DNA of 64,000 nucleotides from Pseudodesulfovibrio pelocollis (GCF_030282845.1 NZ_JASTWE010000008.1:17957-81956); one strand, 5' to 3'; positions 47,703 to 57,644 are shown, numbered from the stretch's first letter. Numbers and translations are program-made. The notes: generated by a model not told the origin, from the sequence alone.

Positions 47703-49085
47703 TTACCTCTCCACCGCATACCCGGCCCGGCTCCAGGCGATGAAGCCGCCGGCCAGGGCGCGGACGTCCCAGAAGCCGTGGCGCTGGAGGTAGGAGGCCG
47801 CGATGTTGGAGCGGTAGCCCGAGGCGCAGTAGATGATGTGGTGCTCGTCCTCGTCGAGGGTGTACCGGCCTTCGAGGATGTCGGTGAGGGGAACGTGTCT
47901 GGCTCCGGGTATCCGGCCCCGGGCGAATTCATCCGGGGTGCGGACGTCCACGAGGCTCAGGGGCTTGCCCTGTTCCAGCTGGTTCTGCACCTCCTGGGCC
48001 GAGTCGATGGACAGACGGTCCACCGGGCGGCCGCTGTAGACCCAGGACGAGATGCCGCCCCTGAGGTAGCCGTGAATGGTGTCGTAACCGATGCGGTGCA
48101 GTTCGGTGCGCATGCGCTCGTAGTCCTCGATGGAGTCCACCACCAGGAGCAGATCGGCCCGGGGCTCCACCACCATGCCCACCCAGTTGGCCAGGCTCGG
48201 CTCAAAGCCGATGTTGACCGAGCCGGGGATGTGGTACCCGGCAAAGGAAGCGGTGTTGCGCACGTCGATGACCACCGCGCCTGCCAGCATTTTCTGCTCG
48301 AAGCGGTCGGGTTCCATGGCCAGATCCACGGGGCAGCGCTCAAGCAGGGGCGCACCAGCCGCGTTGGTGCCGATGATGTGGCTGAAGCTCTTGGGCCGGG
48401 AGGGGAAATCCCGGCTCATGGCGAAATGGAAGGACTCGAAGTCCTTGAAGCCGAGGACGGGATTGTGCCGCCGCTCGAAGCCGAGGGTGGAGCTGGGCTT
48501 GGAACTCATGCCCCGGCCGCACAGGGAGCCCGCGCCGTGGGCTGGGAACACCTCCAGATGATCCGGGTAGTTGGCCAGCTTGACGTAGAGGGAATCGTAG
48601 AGGTTGGCCACCTGTTCGTCGAGTTTGGCCCCGCCCACAAGGTCGGGCCTGCCTGCGTCGCCCACGAAGAGCACGTCGCCGGTGAGGATGAGCCAGGGTT
48701 CCCTGCCCCGGCTGAAGTCGGTCACCAGCAGCGACAGGGCGTCGGGCGTGTGGCCGGGCGTATGCACCACTTCAAGGCCCGCCTTGCCGACCTTCAGCTT
48801 CTGGCCTTCGCGAAGGGGGGTGAAGTCGAAGGTGACGGGCGAGGTCTCGTACATCATGATCTCGCAGCCGGTGTGCGAGCGCAACTCGTGCGCGCCCGAG
48901 ACGTGGTCGGCGTGGACATGGGTGTCGATGACCCGGCTGATGCGCATGCCTTCCTCGCGGGAGATGTCGAGGTAGTCCTGCACATCGCGCTTGGGGTCCA
49001 CCACGATCATTTCGCGGGCCGCAGGACAGCCGATGACATAGGAAAAGCAGCCCAGGCCGGGCGTGAGTATCTGTTTGAAATACAT
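47703..49085 (-). CDS. Metallo-beta-lactamase/double-rhodanese sulfur protein
   Basis: A 460-residue three-domain protein. It has an N-terminal metallo-beta-lactamase of persulfide-dioxygenase type (THVHADHVSG, HTPGHTPDAL, LTGDVLFVGDAG, FPAHGAGS). A first rhodanese-like domain (about 260-355) lacks an active-site Cys. A second rhodanese domain has Cys in IIYCASGYRSN. The family handles persulfides or polysulfide. In a strict anaerobe a sulfurtransfer role is more likely than an oxygen-dependent one. AAGGAG precedes the ATG. Confidence 0.9.
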   Translation of the reverse strand: MYFKQILTPGLGCFSYVIGCPAAREMIVVDPKRDVQDYLDISREEGMRISRVIDTHVHADHVSGAHELRSHTGCEIMMYETSPVTFDFTPLREGQKLKVGKAGLEVVHTPGHTPDALSLLVTDFSRGREPWLILTGDVLFVGDAGRPDLVGGAKLDEQVANLYDSLYVKLANYPDHLEVFPAHGAGSLCGRGMSSKPSSTLGFERRHNPVLGFKDFESFHFAMSRDFPSRPKSFSHIIGTNAAGAPLLERCPVDLAMEPDRFEQKMLAGAVVIDVRNTASFAGYHIPGSVNIGFEPSLANWVGMVVEPRADLLLVVDSIEDYERMRTELHRIGYDTIHGYLRGGISSWVYSGRPVDRLSIDSAQEVQNQLEQGKPLSLVDVRTPDEFARGRIPGARHVPLTDILEGRYTLDEDEHHIIYCASGYRSNIAASYLQRHGFWDVRALAGGFIAWSRAGYAVER

Positions 49086-49199
49086 GACGGCTCCTTGTGG
49101 CAGGGGGTGACGGCTTCAGGAGAGAGGATAAGCATGCGGACAGGCGCACGCAACCATCCCGAGGGTGTCTTGTCAGGCTGACCCGGGCAAGGGGCCTGG

Positions 49200-50234
49200 C
49201 TATTCCAGTTCGGCCGATCGGGCGCGCAGGCGCTTGGCCAGGTCGTCCATGGCGTCGGCGGCCGCGCCAAAGGCGGGCAGGCGTTTCTCCGGCTCGTCAA
49301 GGACGCGGCGGTAGGCCCACTGGGCCAGATAGAACAGTTCCTGCTCCGGGCAGCCGGGGCAGTGTTCGCGCATCCGGGTGACGATGGACGCCTTGACCTG
49401 TTCGCGCTGGAGGATGGCCTGCTTGAGGCGCTGGCCCGCCTCGGCGGGGTCGTCTCGGCCGTCCACTGCTGCCTGGAGGCGGGCGTTGGCCCGTTCGACA
49501 GTCCTGACCGCGCCGAGGTATTTGCCAGCCATCTCCACGATGACCGGGTCGTTGCCCACGCCCCTGAGGGCGGCGGCGGTCCGTTCCGCGTCCTGGGCCA
49601 CGAGGCGCAGCATGGTCGCGGTCTCCTGCGGGGAAAGGGTGCGCAGTTCCGTGGTCTCGCCCACGGTGTAGGACCGCTCCTCATGAAGGGCGGTGTCGGT
49701 CAGGTCGGCCACCAGGGCCGGGGCGTAAAGATCATGAAGGGTTCGGATCATGCCCGGCGAGAAGGCGTAGTCCAGAACCGCCTTGCGCGACTCGCCGATG
49801 TCGTCGCCCACCGTGGGCAGCCCGCGCATCTCGCGGCCGAAGAAGATGTTGAGGGTCTTGACCGAGACGGTGCTGGCCGGGGTTCCCTGACGGCCCAGCG
49901 GATGGAATCCGGCGAGCAGGGAATCGGTCAGGGCGTGGACAAAGGAGAGGGTGACCGTGGTGTCCTCGCGTATCTCGATGGGGGCCGTGGGTTGCGGCGC
50001 GGCCTCGTCGGGTTGCGTTGCGTTGAGGGCTTCGACCGTGCTTGGCGAGTAGTCGGGCCGGGGCGTCTGGCCGGTGGTGACCCAGGCGGGGGCGCTGGCG
50101 TTTTCCTCGGCCGGTGGGCTTATGGTCTGCCGAACCTGCGGCCCGTCCGACCCGCGAGAGAGCAGCAGGTAGGCGACAACTGCCAGGGCCAGGGCGCAGA
50201 CGGCAAGGATGACGGCTTTGTGTCGTTGGTGCAA
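49200..50234 (-). CDS. Membrane-anchored periplasmic protein, unknown
   Basis: A 344-residue protein. It has an N-terminal helix (VILAVCALALAVVAYLLL), a Pro/Thr/Ala-rich linker to about residue 90, then a helical domain with a late CPGC pair. No family is recognised. A TTG start has AAGGAGG 7 nt upstream. It lies alone between the rhodanese protein and the Na/Pi-type transporter. Confidence 0.75.
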   Translation of the reverse strand: MHQRHKAVILAVCALALAVVAYLLLSRGSDGPQVRQTISPPAEENASAPAWVTTGQTPRPDYSPSTVEALNATQPDEAAPQPTAPIEIREDTTVTLSFVHALTDSLLAGFHPLGRQGTPASTVSVKTLNIFFGREMRGLPTVGDDIGESRKAVLDYAFSPGMIRTLHDLYAPALVADLTDTALHEERSYTVGETTELRTLSPQETATMLRLVAQDAERTAAALRGVGNDPVIVEMAGKYLGAVRTVERANARLQAAVDGRDDPAEAGQRLKQAILQREQVKASIVTRMREHCPGCPEQELFYLAQWAYRRVLDEPEKRLPAFGAAADAMDDLAKRLRARSAELE

Positions 50235-50287
50235 GGCGGGCCTCCTTGGCTGGCCATTGAAAGTGGCTGTTGCCGAAGGCTACCAGT

Positions 50288-51943
50288 TCATGCCGGGGTT
50301 TTCCAGCTGTATTCGTTGGCCTCGTCCGCCGTCCGGCAGATAACGCCCGCCTCGCGCAGGCCGGACCACGCCAGCGTGCCCTTGACCGCCTGTTCGCACA
50401 TGGAGCGCAGGCTTGAGTAGTAGTCGAGCAGCTGCACCATTCTGGGCAGATCCAACCGTCCCTGGGAGCCGAGCCGGAGCAGTTCCTCCTTGAGCACGTC
50501 GTAGGTGGTTTTCAGATGCACCAGCATGGGCTTGAGTTCCGTGTATTCGTCCGCGCAGGGGGTGTGGGCGGCATTGAGAATGTCGCGCACCTCGCGGCGC
50601 ATGGCGCGTGCGGCCGTGGACCCGCCGCCTGGCAGTTGGTGATCGAGCAGGGCGTGCTCGTGGGACATGGTTTCCATGATGTTGGCCGACTTGGCGAAAT
50701 ACTGGGCCGAGCGCAGCGCCCAGGGCAGCTTGTCGTTCACTGCCTCAGGCAGGCTCACGGTGCCGAGTTTGGCGCAAAAGCCCCGGATGGCCTCAACCAG
50801 CGATTCCTGAGCCGCCTTGTCACGGTTGAAGTCCTTGTAGCGGAACTTGGCGGCCAGTGCCTTCTGCCCCATGAGCCGGGTCATTTCGCCCAGCCTGCCA
50901 AGCTCCATGAAGAGTGCCTCCATGGCCATGGTCGGGGTCTTGAGTACGTTGTCGTCGAGGTATTTGGGGCGCGACATCTCGCCCTCCTCGCGGCCGATGT
51001 GGGCATCGAGCAGGGCCACCAGCCGGTGCGTCAGCGGCAGGAAGATGATGACCCCGAGCAGGTTGAAGCCGGTGTGGAACAGGGCGAGGATGGTGCCCAT
51101 CCAGATGGCCTCGGCGGCCCCGATGGCCCGGACCGTGGCCACCAGCAGGGGGATGAGGAACAGGGCCACGATGCCAGTGACCAGATTGAAGATGATGTGG
51201 GCCGCCGCGACCTTCTTGGCGTTGTCTGTCGCGCCGATGACCGAGAGCATGGCCGTGGAGGTGGTGCCGATGTTGGTGCCCACCACGCCCGCCGCCGCGC
51301 TCTCCAGGGTGATCAGGCCGGTCATGGCCGCCGTCAGGACCAGGGCCATGGCCGCGCTCGAACTCTGCATGAGCAGGGTCAAGCCGAAGCCCACGGCCGT
51401 GAACACGAGCATGTCCATGCCCGAGCCCAGGTGCAGGGCGGTCAGGTCCAGCCCCTTGCCCACGTCGAGGAAGGCGGATTGCAAGACCTGGATGCCGAGG
51501 AAGAAGAGGCCGAAACCGGTCAGCGCCTCGCCCAGGTGCTTGCGTCGGGACTGGCCATTGCCAAGGCCCATGAACACGCCGATGCCGATCATGGGCAGGG
51601 CCATGGCCTTGACCTCGACACTGACGCCCACGGCGGCAACGATCCAGCCCGTGACCGTGGTGCCGATGTTGGTGCCGAAGATGACGCCCACGGACTGGGC
51701 TAGGGTCATCAGCCCCGCATTGACGAAGCCGATGACCGCCACGGTCACCGCGCTTGATGACTGGACCAGGGCCGTGATCATGAATCCCGAGGCAAGGCCG
51801 CGCAACGGGGTGCGTGTCCATTTGCCGAGGATGGTGCGCAGGGCCGGTCCGGCGGCGCTGCGCAGCCCCCGGGTCATCAGCCCCATGCCGAGGAGAAAGA
51901 GGCCCACCCCGCCGACGAGGCTGGCCAGGAGCGAAAAATTCAT
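50288..51943 (-). CDS. Na/Pi-cotransporter family protein
   Basis: A 551-residue protein. Two inverted repeats of the Na/Pi cotransporter domain occupy about 1-310, each with the signature QSSSA (ALVQSSSAVTVAV and LLMQSSSAAMALV). GTNIGTT occurs in both halves. A C-terminal PhoU-like helical domain (about 340-535) follows. It probably imports phosphate with sodium, or may regulate phosphate. No pst genes are nearby. Confidence 0.9.
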   Translation of the reverse strand: MNFSLLASLVGGVGLFLLGMGLMTRGLRSAAGPALRTILGKWTRTPLRGLASGFMITALVQSSSAVTVAVIGFVNAGLMTLAQSVGVIFGTNIGTTVTGWIVAAVGVSVEVKAMALPMIGIGVFMGLGNGQSRRKHLGEALTGFGLFFLGIQVLQSAFLDVGKGLDLTALHLGSGMDMLVFTAVGFGLTLLMQSSSAAMALVLTAAMTGLITLESAAAGVVGTNIGTTSTAMLSVIGATDNAKKVAAAHIIFNLVTGIVALFLIPLLVATVRAIGAAEAIWMGTILALFHTGFNLLGVIIFLPLTHRLVALLDAHIGREEGEMSRPKYLDDNVLKTPTMAMEALFMELGRLGEMTRLMGQKALAAKFRYKDFNRDKAAQESLVEAIRGFCAKLGTVSLPEAVNDKLPWALRSAQYFAKSANIMETMSHEHALLDHQLPGGGSTAARAMRREVRDILNAAHTPCADEYTELKPMLVHLKTTYDVLKEELLRLGSQGRLDLPRMVQLLDYYSSLRSMCEQAVKGTLAWSGLREAGVICRTADEANEYSWKTPA

Positions 51944-52026
51944 GGGGCGGTGTGCCCCCTGGAGAAGTGACGCATGAAGATCATGTTAATGCATTGATAT
52001 GATGGTGTAAACATTATTCTCTGCGG

Positions 52027-53160
52027 TCAGTCGAGGGTGCGCCGGTAGCGCTTGAGCCCCAGGGCCACCACCACCAGCCAAAAGAGCAGGATGGGCCAGA
52101 CGGCGTGGAGAGACTCGGCGAGTCCGTTGCCCTTGAGCAGGATGCCCCGGATCAGGCGCAGGTAGTGGGTCAGCGGCAGGATCGAGCCCACGGCCTGCGC
52201 CCACTCGGGCATGCCCCTGAAGGGAAACATGAATCCCGAGAGCAGCAGCGAGGGCAGGAAAAAGAAGATGGACATCTGCACGGCCTGCAACTGGTTGCGG
52301 GCCATGGTGGAGATGGTCACGCCCACCGAGAGGTTGGCCCCGATGAAGATGATGGACAGGGCAAAGGTCAGCAGAACGCTGCCGTGCATGGGCACGTCGA
52401 AGAGAAAGCGGGCGGCCGCGATGATCAGGGTCATCTGGATGTAGCCCACCAGGATGTAGGGGATGATCTTGCCGAGCATGACCTCCAGGGGCCGGATGGG
52501 CGTGGAAAGGAGGTGCTCCATGGTCCCGCGTTCGGACTCGCGGGTGATGGCGAGGGAGGTGATCATGACCAGGGTCAGGGTCAGGATGACCCCCATGAGG
52601 CCGGGCACGATGTTGTACTGGGTCTCGGCCTCGGGGTTGAAGTCGTTGTGGATGCGGATGTCCACTGGCGACTCGCCCTGATTGAGCCCGGCGTGGGGGC
52701 CGGTCAACTCCCGGGCCAGGGCGCGACGGACGATCTCGGGAAAGGCGGCGGCCGCGTTGCCCGTGGCCGTGGGGTCTGTGGCGTCCGCTTCAAGCAGCAG
52801 CACGGGCCGCTGGCCGCGCACCAGGTCGCGCCCGAAATTCTCGGGAATGGTCAGGCAGAACTGGACCCGCCCCTCGCGCAGCAGCTGCCGGGCCTCGGCC
52901 CGCGACTCCGCGTGGACGGTGATGTTGAAGAAGGTGCTCGTCTGCATGCTCGTGGTCACGGCGCGGGAGTAGCGGCTGTTGTCGGCCGAGAGCACGGCGG
53001 TGGGCAGGTGGCGGGGATCGGAGTTGATGGCGTAGCCGAAGAGGATGAGCTGGATGAGGGGAATGCCGATCATCATGGCGAAGGTCAGCCGGTCGCGGCG
53101 CATCTGCACGAATTCCTTGCCCACCATGGCAGCGAACCGTCCGGCGTGGAACCACCTCAT
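52027..53160 (-). CDS. ABC-2 type export permease
   Basis: A 377-residue permease of the ABC-2/YhhJ type. It has one N-terminal helix, a large periplasmic domain (about 45-170), then five helices. The TRESERGTMEHLLSTPIRP motif is characteristic. It overlaps the ATPase gene by 4 bp. Together with the lipoprotein adaptor it forms an exporter; the substrate is unknown and no outer-membrane channel is adjacent. Confidence 0.9.
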   Translation of the reverse strand: MRWFHAGRFAAMVGKEFVQMRRDRLTFAMMIGIPLIQLILFGYAINSDPRHLPTAVLSADNSRYSRAVTTSMQTSTFFNITVHAESRAEARQLLREGRVQFCLTIPENFGRDLVRGQRPVLLLEADATDPTATGNAAAAFPEIVRRALARELTGPHAGLNQGESPVDIRIHNDFNPEAETQYNIVPGLMGVILTLTLVMITSLAITRESERGTMEHLLSTPIRPLEVMLGKIIPYILVGYIQMTLIIAAARFLFDVPMHGSVLLTFALSIIFIGANLSVGVTISTMARNQLQAVQMSIFFFLPSLLLSGFMFPFRGMPEWAQAVGSILPLTHYLRLIRGILLKGNGLAESLHAVWPILLFWLVVVALGLKRYRRTLD

Positions 53161-54101
53161 GTCCGCCCCCGCCCCGCGCCGTTCATGAGGTCGATGAAGA
53201 CCTCCTCAAGGCTGGTCTCGATGCGCGTCCAGCGGTAGGGCGCGGTTCGTAGCGCGCCTGTCGAGTTCTCCAGGATCTTTTGGTCGCGGGTGCTGACGTG
53301 CAGAGTGTTGCCGAAATGGACCACCTGATCCACGCCTTCGAGGGATTTCAGGCGGGCGGCCAGATCGTGCAGGTCGGCTCCGTGTTCGTCGTGATCGTCG
53401 CTCGTCACACTCCAGGTGGTCAGCCCAGAGTCGCTGACCAACTCGTCCGCCGTGCCCGAGGCGAGCAGGTCGCCGTAGGCGATGTAGGCCAGCCGGTGGC
53501 AGCGCTCGGCCTCGTCCATGTAGTGGGTGCTGATGAGGGCGGTGATGCCCTGGGCGGCCAGTTGGTGGACCTGATCCCAGAAATCGCGCCGGGCACCGGG
53601 GTCCACGCCTGCAGTGGGCTCGTCGAGGAGCAGCAGCCGCGGAGAGTGCAGGGTGCTCACCCCCAGGGAGAGGCGCTGCTTCCATCCGCCAGACAGGGTG
53701 CCTGCCAGATGGCCATCGAACTGGCCGAGCCCCATGCGCTCGATGCATTCCGCCACCACATGCGCCGGGCGGTCCAGGCTGAAGACCCGGGCCGTGAATT
53801 CGAGGTTTTCGCGCACGGTCAGGTCCTCGTAGAGGCTGAATCGCTGGGTCATGTAGCCCACGTGGGGCTTGATCCGGTCGGACTGGGTGAGGATGTCGTG
53901 CCCGAGGCAGGTGCCGCTGCCCGAATCGGGTCTGAGCAGGCCGCAGAGCATGCGGATGGAAGTGGTCTTGCCCGATCCGTTGGGGCCGAGGAACCCGTAG
54001 ATCTCGCCCCGGCCGATCTCCATGTCCAGCCCGTTGACCACGACCTTGCCGTTGAAGGACTTGGTCAGTCCCCGGACCTGTATGACGGTTTCGGCTGGCA
54101 T
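53157..54101 (-). CDS. ABC transporter ATP-binding protein
   Basis: A 314-residue ATPase. It has Walker A GPNGSGKTTS, the signature LSGGWKQR (a substituted LSGGQ), Walker B LLLLDEPTAGVDP and switch His in ALISTHYMDEAE. The C-terminal extension fits DrrA-type exporters. It lies between the adaptor and permease genes. Confidence 0.93.
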   Translation of the reverse strand: MPAETVIQVRGLTKSFNGKVVVNGLDMEIGRGEIYGFLGPNGSGKTTSIRMLCGLLRPDSGSGTCLGHDILTQSDRIKPHVGYMTQRFSLYEDLTVRENLEFTARVFSLDRPAHVVAECIERMGLGQFDGHLAGTLSGGWKQRLSLGVSTLHSPRLLLLDEPTAGVDPGARRDFWDQVHQLAAQGITALISTHYMDEAERCHRLAYIAYGDLLASGTADELVSDSGLTTWSVTSDDHDEHGADLHDLAARLKSLEGVDQVVHFGNTLHVSTRDQKILENSTGALRTAPYRWTRIETSLEEVFIDLMNGAGRGRT

Positions 54102-54120
54102 GGGCGGGTCCGCTGGCCGA

Positions 54121-55089
54121 TTATGTCGCGGGCAGGGTCGGGATGGTCACGTCCACGGGCTGGCCCGGGTGGAGCAGCGGGGCGTCTGCCACATCCGGTC
54201 TGGCCCGGACCATGAACACCAGCTTGGCCCGGCTCTGGCTTGAATAGATAACCGGCGGGGTGAACTCTGCGGACGGGGAGATGAAGGTGATGGTGGTGCT
54301 CACCGGTCCGGCGGCGCCGTCGAAGGTGACCACGGCCTCCTGCCCGACAGCCAGGGAACCGACCACGGTTTCGGGTACGAAGAATCTTACCTCGACATTC
54401 TCCGGCGGCAGCAGCGAGACCACGGGCTGGCCCGCAGGAACCCACTCGCCCAGCCGGAAGAGGGTGTCGAAAACCAGGGCGTCGGCGGGCGCGGCGCGGG
54501 TTTTCTGGTCCAGGTTCCACTGGGCCTGCGCCAGGGCCGCCCGGGCCTGGAGCACCTCGGCCTCGGCCACCCGGATCATGTCGGTGCGTGCGCCAAGCCG
54601 CGCTGTCTCAAGCTCGGCGCTGATCTCGCGGACACGATGAGTCGTCTGGTCGAAGTCGTTTTTTGCCCGGTCCAACTCCTCCTGGGAGATGGTCTGCTCG
54701 CGGATGAGGCGCACCCTGCGGTCGTATTCGGTCCTGGCCAGGGTGGCGGCGGACCGGGCCTGCCTGAGCCGGGCCTCGATGGCCGCGATCTCGGATGGCC
54801 GCTGGCCGGTCTCCTGGTCGCGCAGATTGTCCTGGGCGCGCTTGAGCCCGTGACTGGCCTCGTCCACGCTGGCGCGTTCAAAGCCGCTCTCCAGGGCGAA
54901 GAGGGAGGTGTCGCCTCGGACCGTCTGGCCGCGTGTCACCGCAAGCTCGATCAGGGTGCCGCCAAGGGGCGAGGCGATGTTGACGAACTCGCCCTCCACA
55001 TAGCCCTGGAACCTGTTGGCCGGAGGCTCGGAACAGCCGAGCAGGAGTGCGGGCAGCAGAAACGCGAGTATGGCGAACAATCGGTTCAT
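54121..55089 (-). CDS. HlyD-family lipoprotein adaptor
   Basis: A 322-residue membrane-fusion protein. The N-terminus has a lipobox (PALLLGC, Cys at about residue 18), so it is probably lipid-anchored. A biotinyl-lipoyl half (VNIASPLGGTLIELAV), a long coiled-coil hairpin (80-180) and the barrel domain follow. It starts at 55089; the open frame further upstream has no ribosome-binding site. It is the first gene of the export operon. Confidence 0.9.
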   Translation of the reverse strand: MNRLFAILAFLLPALLLGCSEPPANRFQGYVEGEFVNIASPLGGTLIELAVTRGQTVRGDTSLFALESGFERASVDEASHGLKRAQDNLRDQETGQRPSEIAAIEARLRQARSAATLARTEYDRRVRLIREQTISQEELDRAKNDFDQTTHRVREISAELETARLGARTDMIRVAEAEVLQARAALAQAQWNLDQKTRAAPADALVFDTLFRLGEWVPAGQPVVSLLPPENVEVRFFVPETVVGSLAVGQEAVVTFDGAAGPVSTTITFISPSAEFTPPVIYSSQSRAKLVFMVRARPDVADAPLLHPGQPVDVTIPTLPAT

Positions 55090-55159
55090 AACCGTATTGT
55101 TACGCCAGGTTTGGAGAAAATACAACGAATGGGAAGTGGGCGGACGCTCTCCCGCGGGA

Positions 55160-55324
55160 TCAGCTGAAGTAGCGGTTCTTGTCCTCGCGTTCCTTGGCCG
55201 TGTCAAAGTCGATGTTGATGCTCGTGCGGGTGGTGGTGCGCCGTTTGGAGCCGCGCGCCATCAGGATGAAGGCGACGAGGGCGCCGCCGCAGAGGAGAAG
55301 TGTGGTCATGGCGAGAGTGTTCAT
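55160..55324 (-). CDS. Small membrane protein (54 aa), unknown
   Basis: A short frame translating to MNTLAMTTLLLCGG, then a hydrophobic helix to about residue 23, followed by a basic, Thr-rich stretch (SKRRTTTRTS) and an acidic tail. The single helix followed by positive charges is typical of real small membrane proteins with the tail in the cytoplasm. No obvious ribosome-binding site is present. It lies 70 bp upstream of the HlyD gene. Confidence 0.5.
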   Translation of the reverse strand: MNTLAMTTLLLCGGALVAFILMARGSKRRTTTRTSINIDFDTAKEREDKNRYFS

Positions 55325-55418
55325 AAGGGGGTGCTTTTATCCGAATCGAATGGGGGCGGCAAGCATTATCGGACCGCGCGAGCCGCCCCTCGGCGCGCAG
55401 TGTTTCGGCAGAGCCGCC

Positions 55419-56759
55419 TCAGACCATGTACTTCAACTGATAGCCGCAGGTGGGGTAGGCCCACACGGTGTCCCTGACCCGGGACAAGGGGATTTCGTTG
55501 CGGATCGCCAGGGCGAAGAGGTTGATCATCTCCTCGGCGTTGTGGCCGAGAATGTGCGCGCCCAGGATGCGGTCGCCCGCCTCGTCGATGAGCACCCGCG
55601 CGCGGCCGAAGCGCTCGTTGAGCCGTTTCCAGGAAAAGGCGGCGGCCAGATCGGTCTCCTTGATGGTGAAGGCGAGGCCGTGCTCACGCGCCTCATCCTC
55701 CAGCAAGCCCACTCCGGCCAGGGGCGGCAGGGTGAAGCAGACGCTGGGAATGCCCGTGTAATCCACTGTGGCCGAGTCAGGGTCGAGGATGTTGGCCACC
55801 GCCACCTGTCCCTGGATGGTGGCCACCGGGGTCAGGGCCGCTCCCTGATCGGCCACGTCGCCCACGGCGTAGACATGGGGGTTGGACACGCTCTGCATCC
55901 GGTCGTTGACCCTGATGCCGCGCGGGCCGAACTCCACTCCGGCTGCTTCGAGGCCTAGCCCGTCCACGGCCGGTCGGCGGCCGGTGCAGTTGATAGCCAT
56001 GTCCGCGTCGAACACGGTTCCGCCGTCCTCACCTGCCCGAATCCGCCAGCCGTGGCCGGTGTGCTCCACGGACCTGACTGGCGCGTTCAGTCTGACATCA
56101 ATGCCCGCAGCCCTGGACGCCTCGATCAACGCATCGGTCAGCACCGGGTCGAACCGGCGTAGCACGCGGCCGCTGCGGTTGAGGAGGGTGACCTCGGCCC
56201 CAGCGTGGCGGGCGATATGGGCCAGCTCAAAGGCGATGAACCCGCCGCCGATGAACAGGACCCGGCGCGGCATGGTCTGCATGCTCAGGAAGTCGTCGCT
56301 TACGGGCATGGCCTCGGCCCCGGACACGGGTAGGGGGCTTGGCTCAAGCCCGACACAGACGCAGATGACCGGTGCGGTCAGCCTGTCGCCCTCCACCTCG
56401 ATCTCGCCGGGGCCGACGAACACGGCCCGGCCCAGGCGGGTGTCGATGTCCTTGTCCGCGTAGGCCGCCCGCGCCCTTTCGGGCACCGGGTCCACGAAGG
56501 ATCGGGTGAAGCGCATCAGGGCGGGCCAGTCGATGGTCGCCGAGCCGGTCAGGCCGCTGCCCAGCATGCCCGTGGCCAGATGCACGGCCTCGGCCCCGGC
56601 CAGCAGGACTTTCTTGGGATTGCAGCCGCGCAGGGGACATACCCCGCCAAAGGCCGTGGCCTCGATCATGGCCACCCGTCTGCCCGCCTCGGCCAGAGGC
56701 GCGGCCACCGCCCCGCCAGCCGGGCCGCCGCCCAGAACGATCACGTCATATTCTTTCAT
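55419..56759 (-). CDS. FAD-dependent pyridine nucleotide-disulfide oxidoreductase
   Basis: A 446-residue class I oxidoreductase of the glutathione-reductase/mercuric-reductase fold. It has the FAD motif VLGGGPAGGAVA, a redox Cys pair in GGVCPLRGCNPKK, an NAD(P) motif FIGGGFIAFELA and FAD motif VYAVGDVAD. The usual C-terminal His-x-x-x-x-Glu/HPT catalytic region is replaced by a VWAYPTCGYQLKY end, so the substrate is probably not lipoamide or glutathione. Confidence 0.88.
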   Translation of the reverse strand: MKEYDVIVLGGGPAGGAVAAPLAEAGRRVAMIEATAFGGVCPLRGCNPKKVLLAGAEAVHLATGMLGSGLTGSATIDWPALMRFTRSFVDPVPERARAAYADKDIDTRLGRAVFVGPGEIEVEGDRLTAPVICVCVGLEPSPLPVSGAEAMPVSDDFLSMQTMPRRVLFIGGGFIAFELAHIARHAGAEVTLLNRSGRVLRRFDPVLTDALIEASRAAGIDVRLNAPVRSVEHTGHGWRIRAGEDGGTVFDADMAINCTGRRPAVDGLGLEAAGVEFGPRGIRVNDRMQSVSNPHVYAVGDVADQGAALTPVATIQGQVAVANILDPDSATVDYTGIPSVCFTLPPLAGVGLLEDEAREHGLAFTIKETDLAAAFSWKRLNERFGRARVLIDEAGDRILGAHILGHNAEEMINLFALAIRNEIPLSRVRDTVWAYPTCGYQLKYMV

Positions 56760-56878
56760 TTTTCCCTCGCGAGTGTTGTCACCTTACAGGGCAACCTACA
56801 CCATGACGGAGAAAAAATCTCACTGATGTCGGAAAAAAGAGTGGAGAGATTCCTTCTTCCCGGTCCTCCGCGGTTTCC

Positions 56879-57643
56879 TCATTCCTTCCGAAGGGCCACA
56901 AAGAACTCATAGGCGTAGTATTCGGAATACTTCCTATGCATTTCAGGCTCTTGTGCCAGCTGCGCAAGCACGGCAAGCGCGTCATCGTCATCCGCATATT
57001 TGCTGCGGAGTTTATTGATGCCTGTTTCCATGGGGGTGTAGAAATCAGTCCACCACGCCTTGTCCGGCAAGGCGAAGTGGCCGATGAGCGAGAAACCGTG
57101 TTTCTCGATCGCTGCCAGGATGGCTGGAACCTGGCCCATGGTCGGGTAGTCCATCTCGAAGCCCGCTTTGACCTCGGCAGGCGGGTCATCCTCGCGCCAG
57201 ACGGCATCGGTGAAGGCGAGGTAGCCGCCGATCCGAAGCAGTCGCCTGCATATGTCCAGGGCGTTGTCCATGCCGATATTGTACAGGGCACCCTCGGACC
57301 AGACGAGGTCGAAACTTGCGGGAGGAAGCCCGGGATCGGCCATGTCTCCCACCACAGGTCGGATTCGCTCGGCGAGTCCGCGTTTGGCGACAGTGGCGCG
57401 CAGTCGATCTATGTTCGGAGCATGGCTGTCCATGGCCACGATGTTGCCTGACGTGAGTTCCGCAAGATGAAGGGTCTGTCCTCCAACGCCGCAGCCCAGA
57501 TCAAGGACCGCCGCTACAGGCGGCAGATCGTGGCACAAGGCAATGGCCTTGGCGGCGCAGTCGCGGTTGCCTGGTCCCTGCCTGGGGAGCGACTCATAAA
57601 GCTCGAAAAAGATGGGCCAAAAACGTGGCGAGGGTTCGCTCAT
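56879..57643 (-). CDS. SAM-dependent methyltransferase (class I)
   Basis: A 254-residue methyltransferase with motif I VLDLGCGVGGQTL, IVAMDSHAPN and LVWSEGALYNIG. It resembles the small-molecule (UbiE/arsenite-like) group, but the target is unknown. The start at 57643 has AAGGA 7 nt upstream and comes 1 bp after the stop of the next methyltransferase gene, so the two are co-translated. Confidence 0.85.
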   Translation of the reverse strand: MSEPSPRFWPIFFELYESLPRQGPGNRDCAAKAIALCHDLPPVAAVLDLGCGVGGQTLHLAELTSGNIVAMDSHAPNIDRLRATVAKRGLAERIRPVVGDMADPGLPPASFDLVWSEGALYNIGMDNALDICRRLLRIGGYLAFTDAVWREDDPPAEVKAGFEMDYPTMGQVPAILAAIEKHGFSLIGHFALPDKAWWTDFYTPMETGINKLRSKYADDDDALAVLAQLAQEPEMHRKYSEYYAYEFFVALRKE

Positions 57644-57644
57644 G

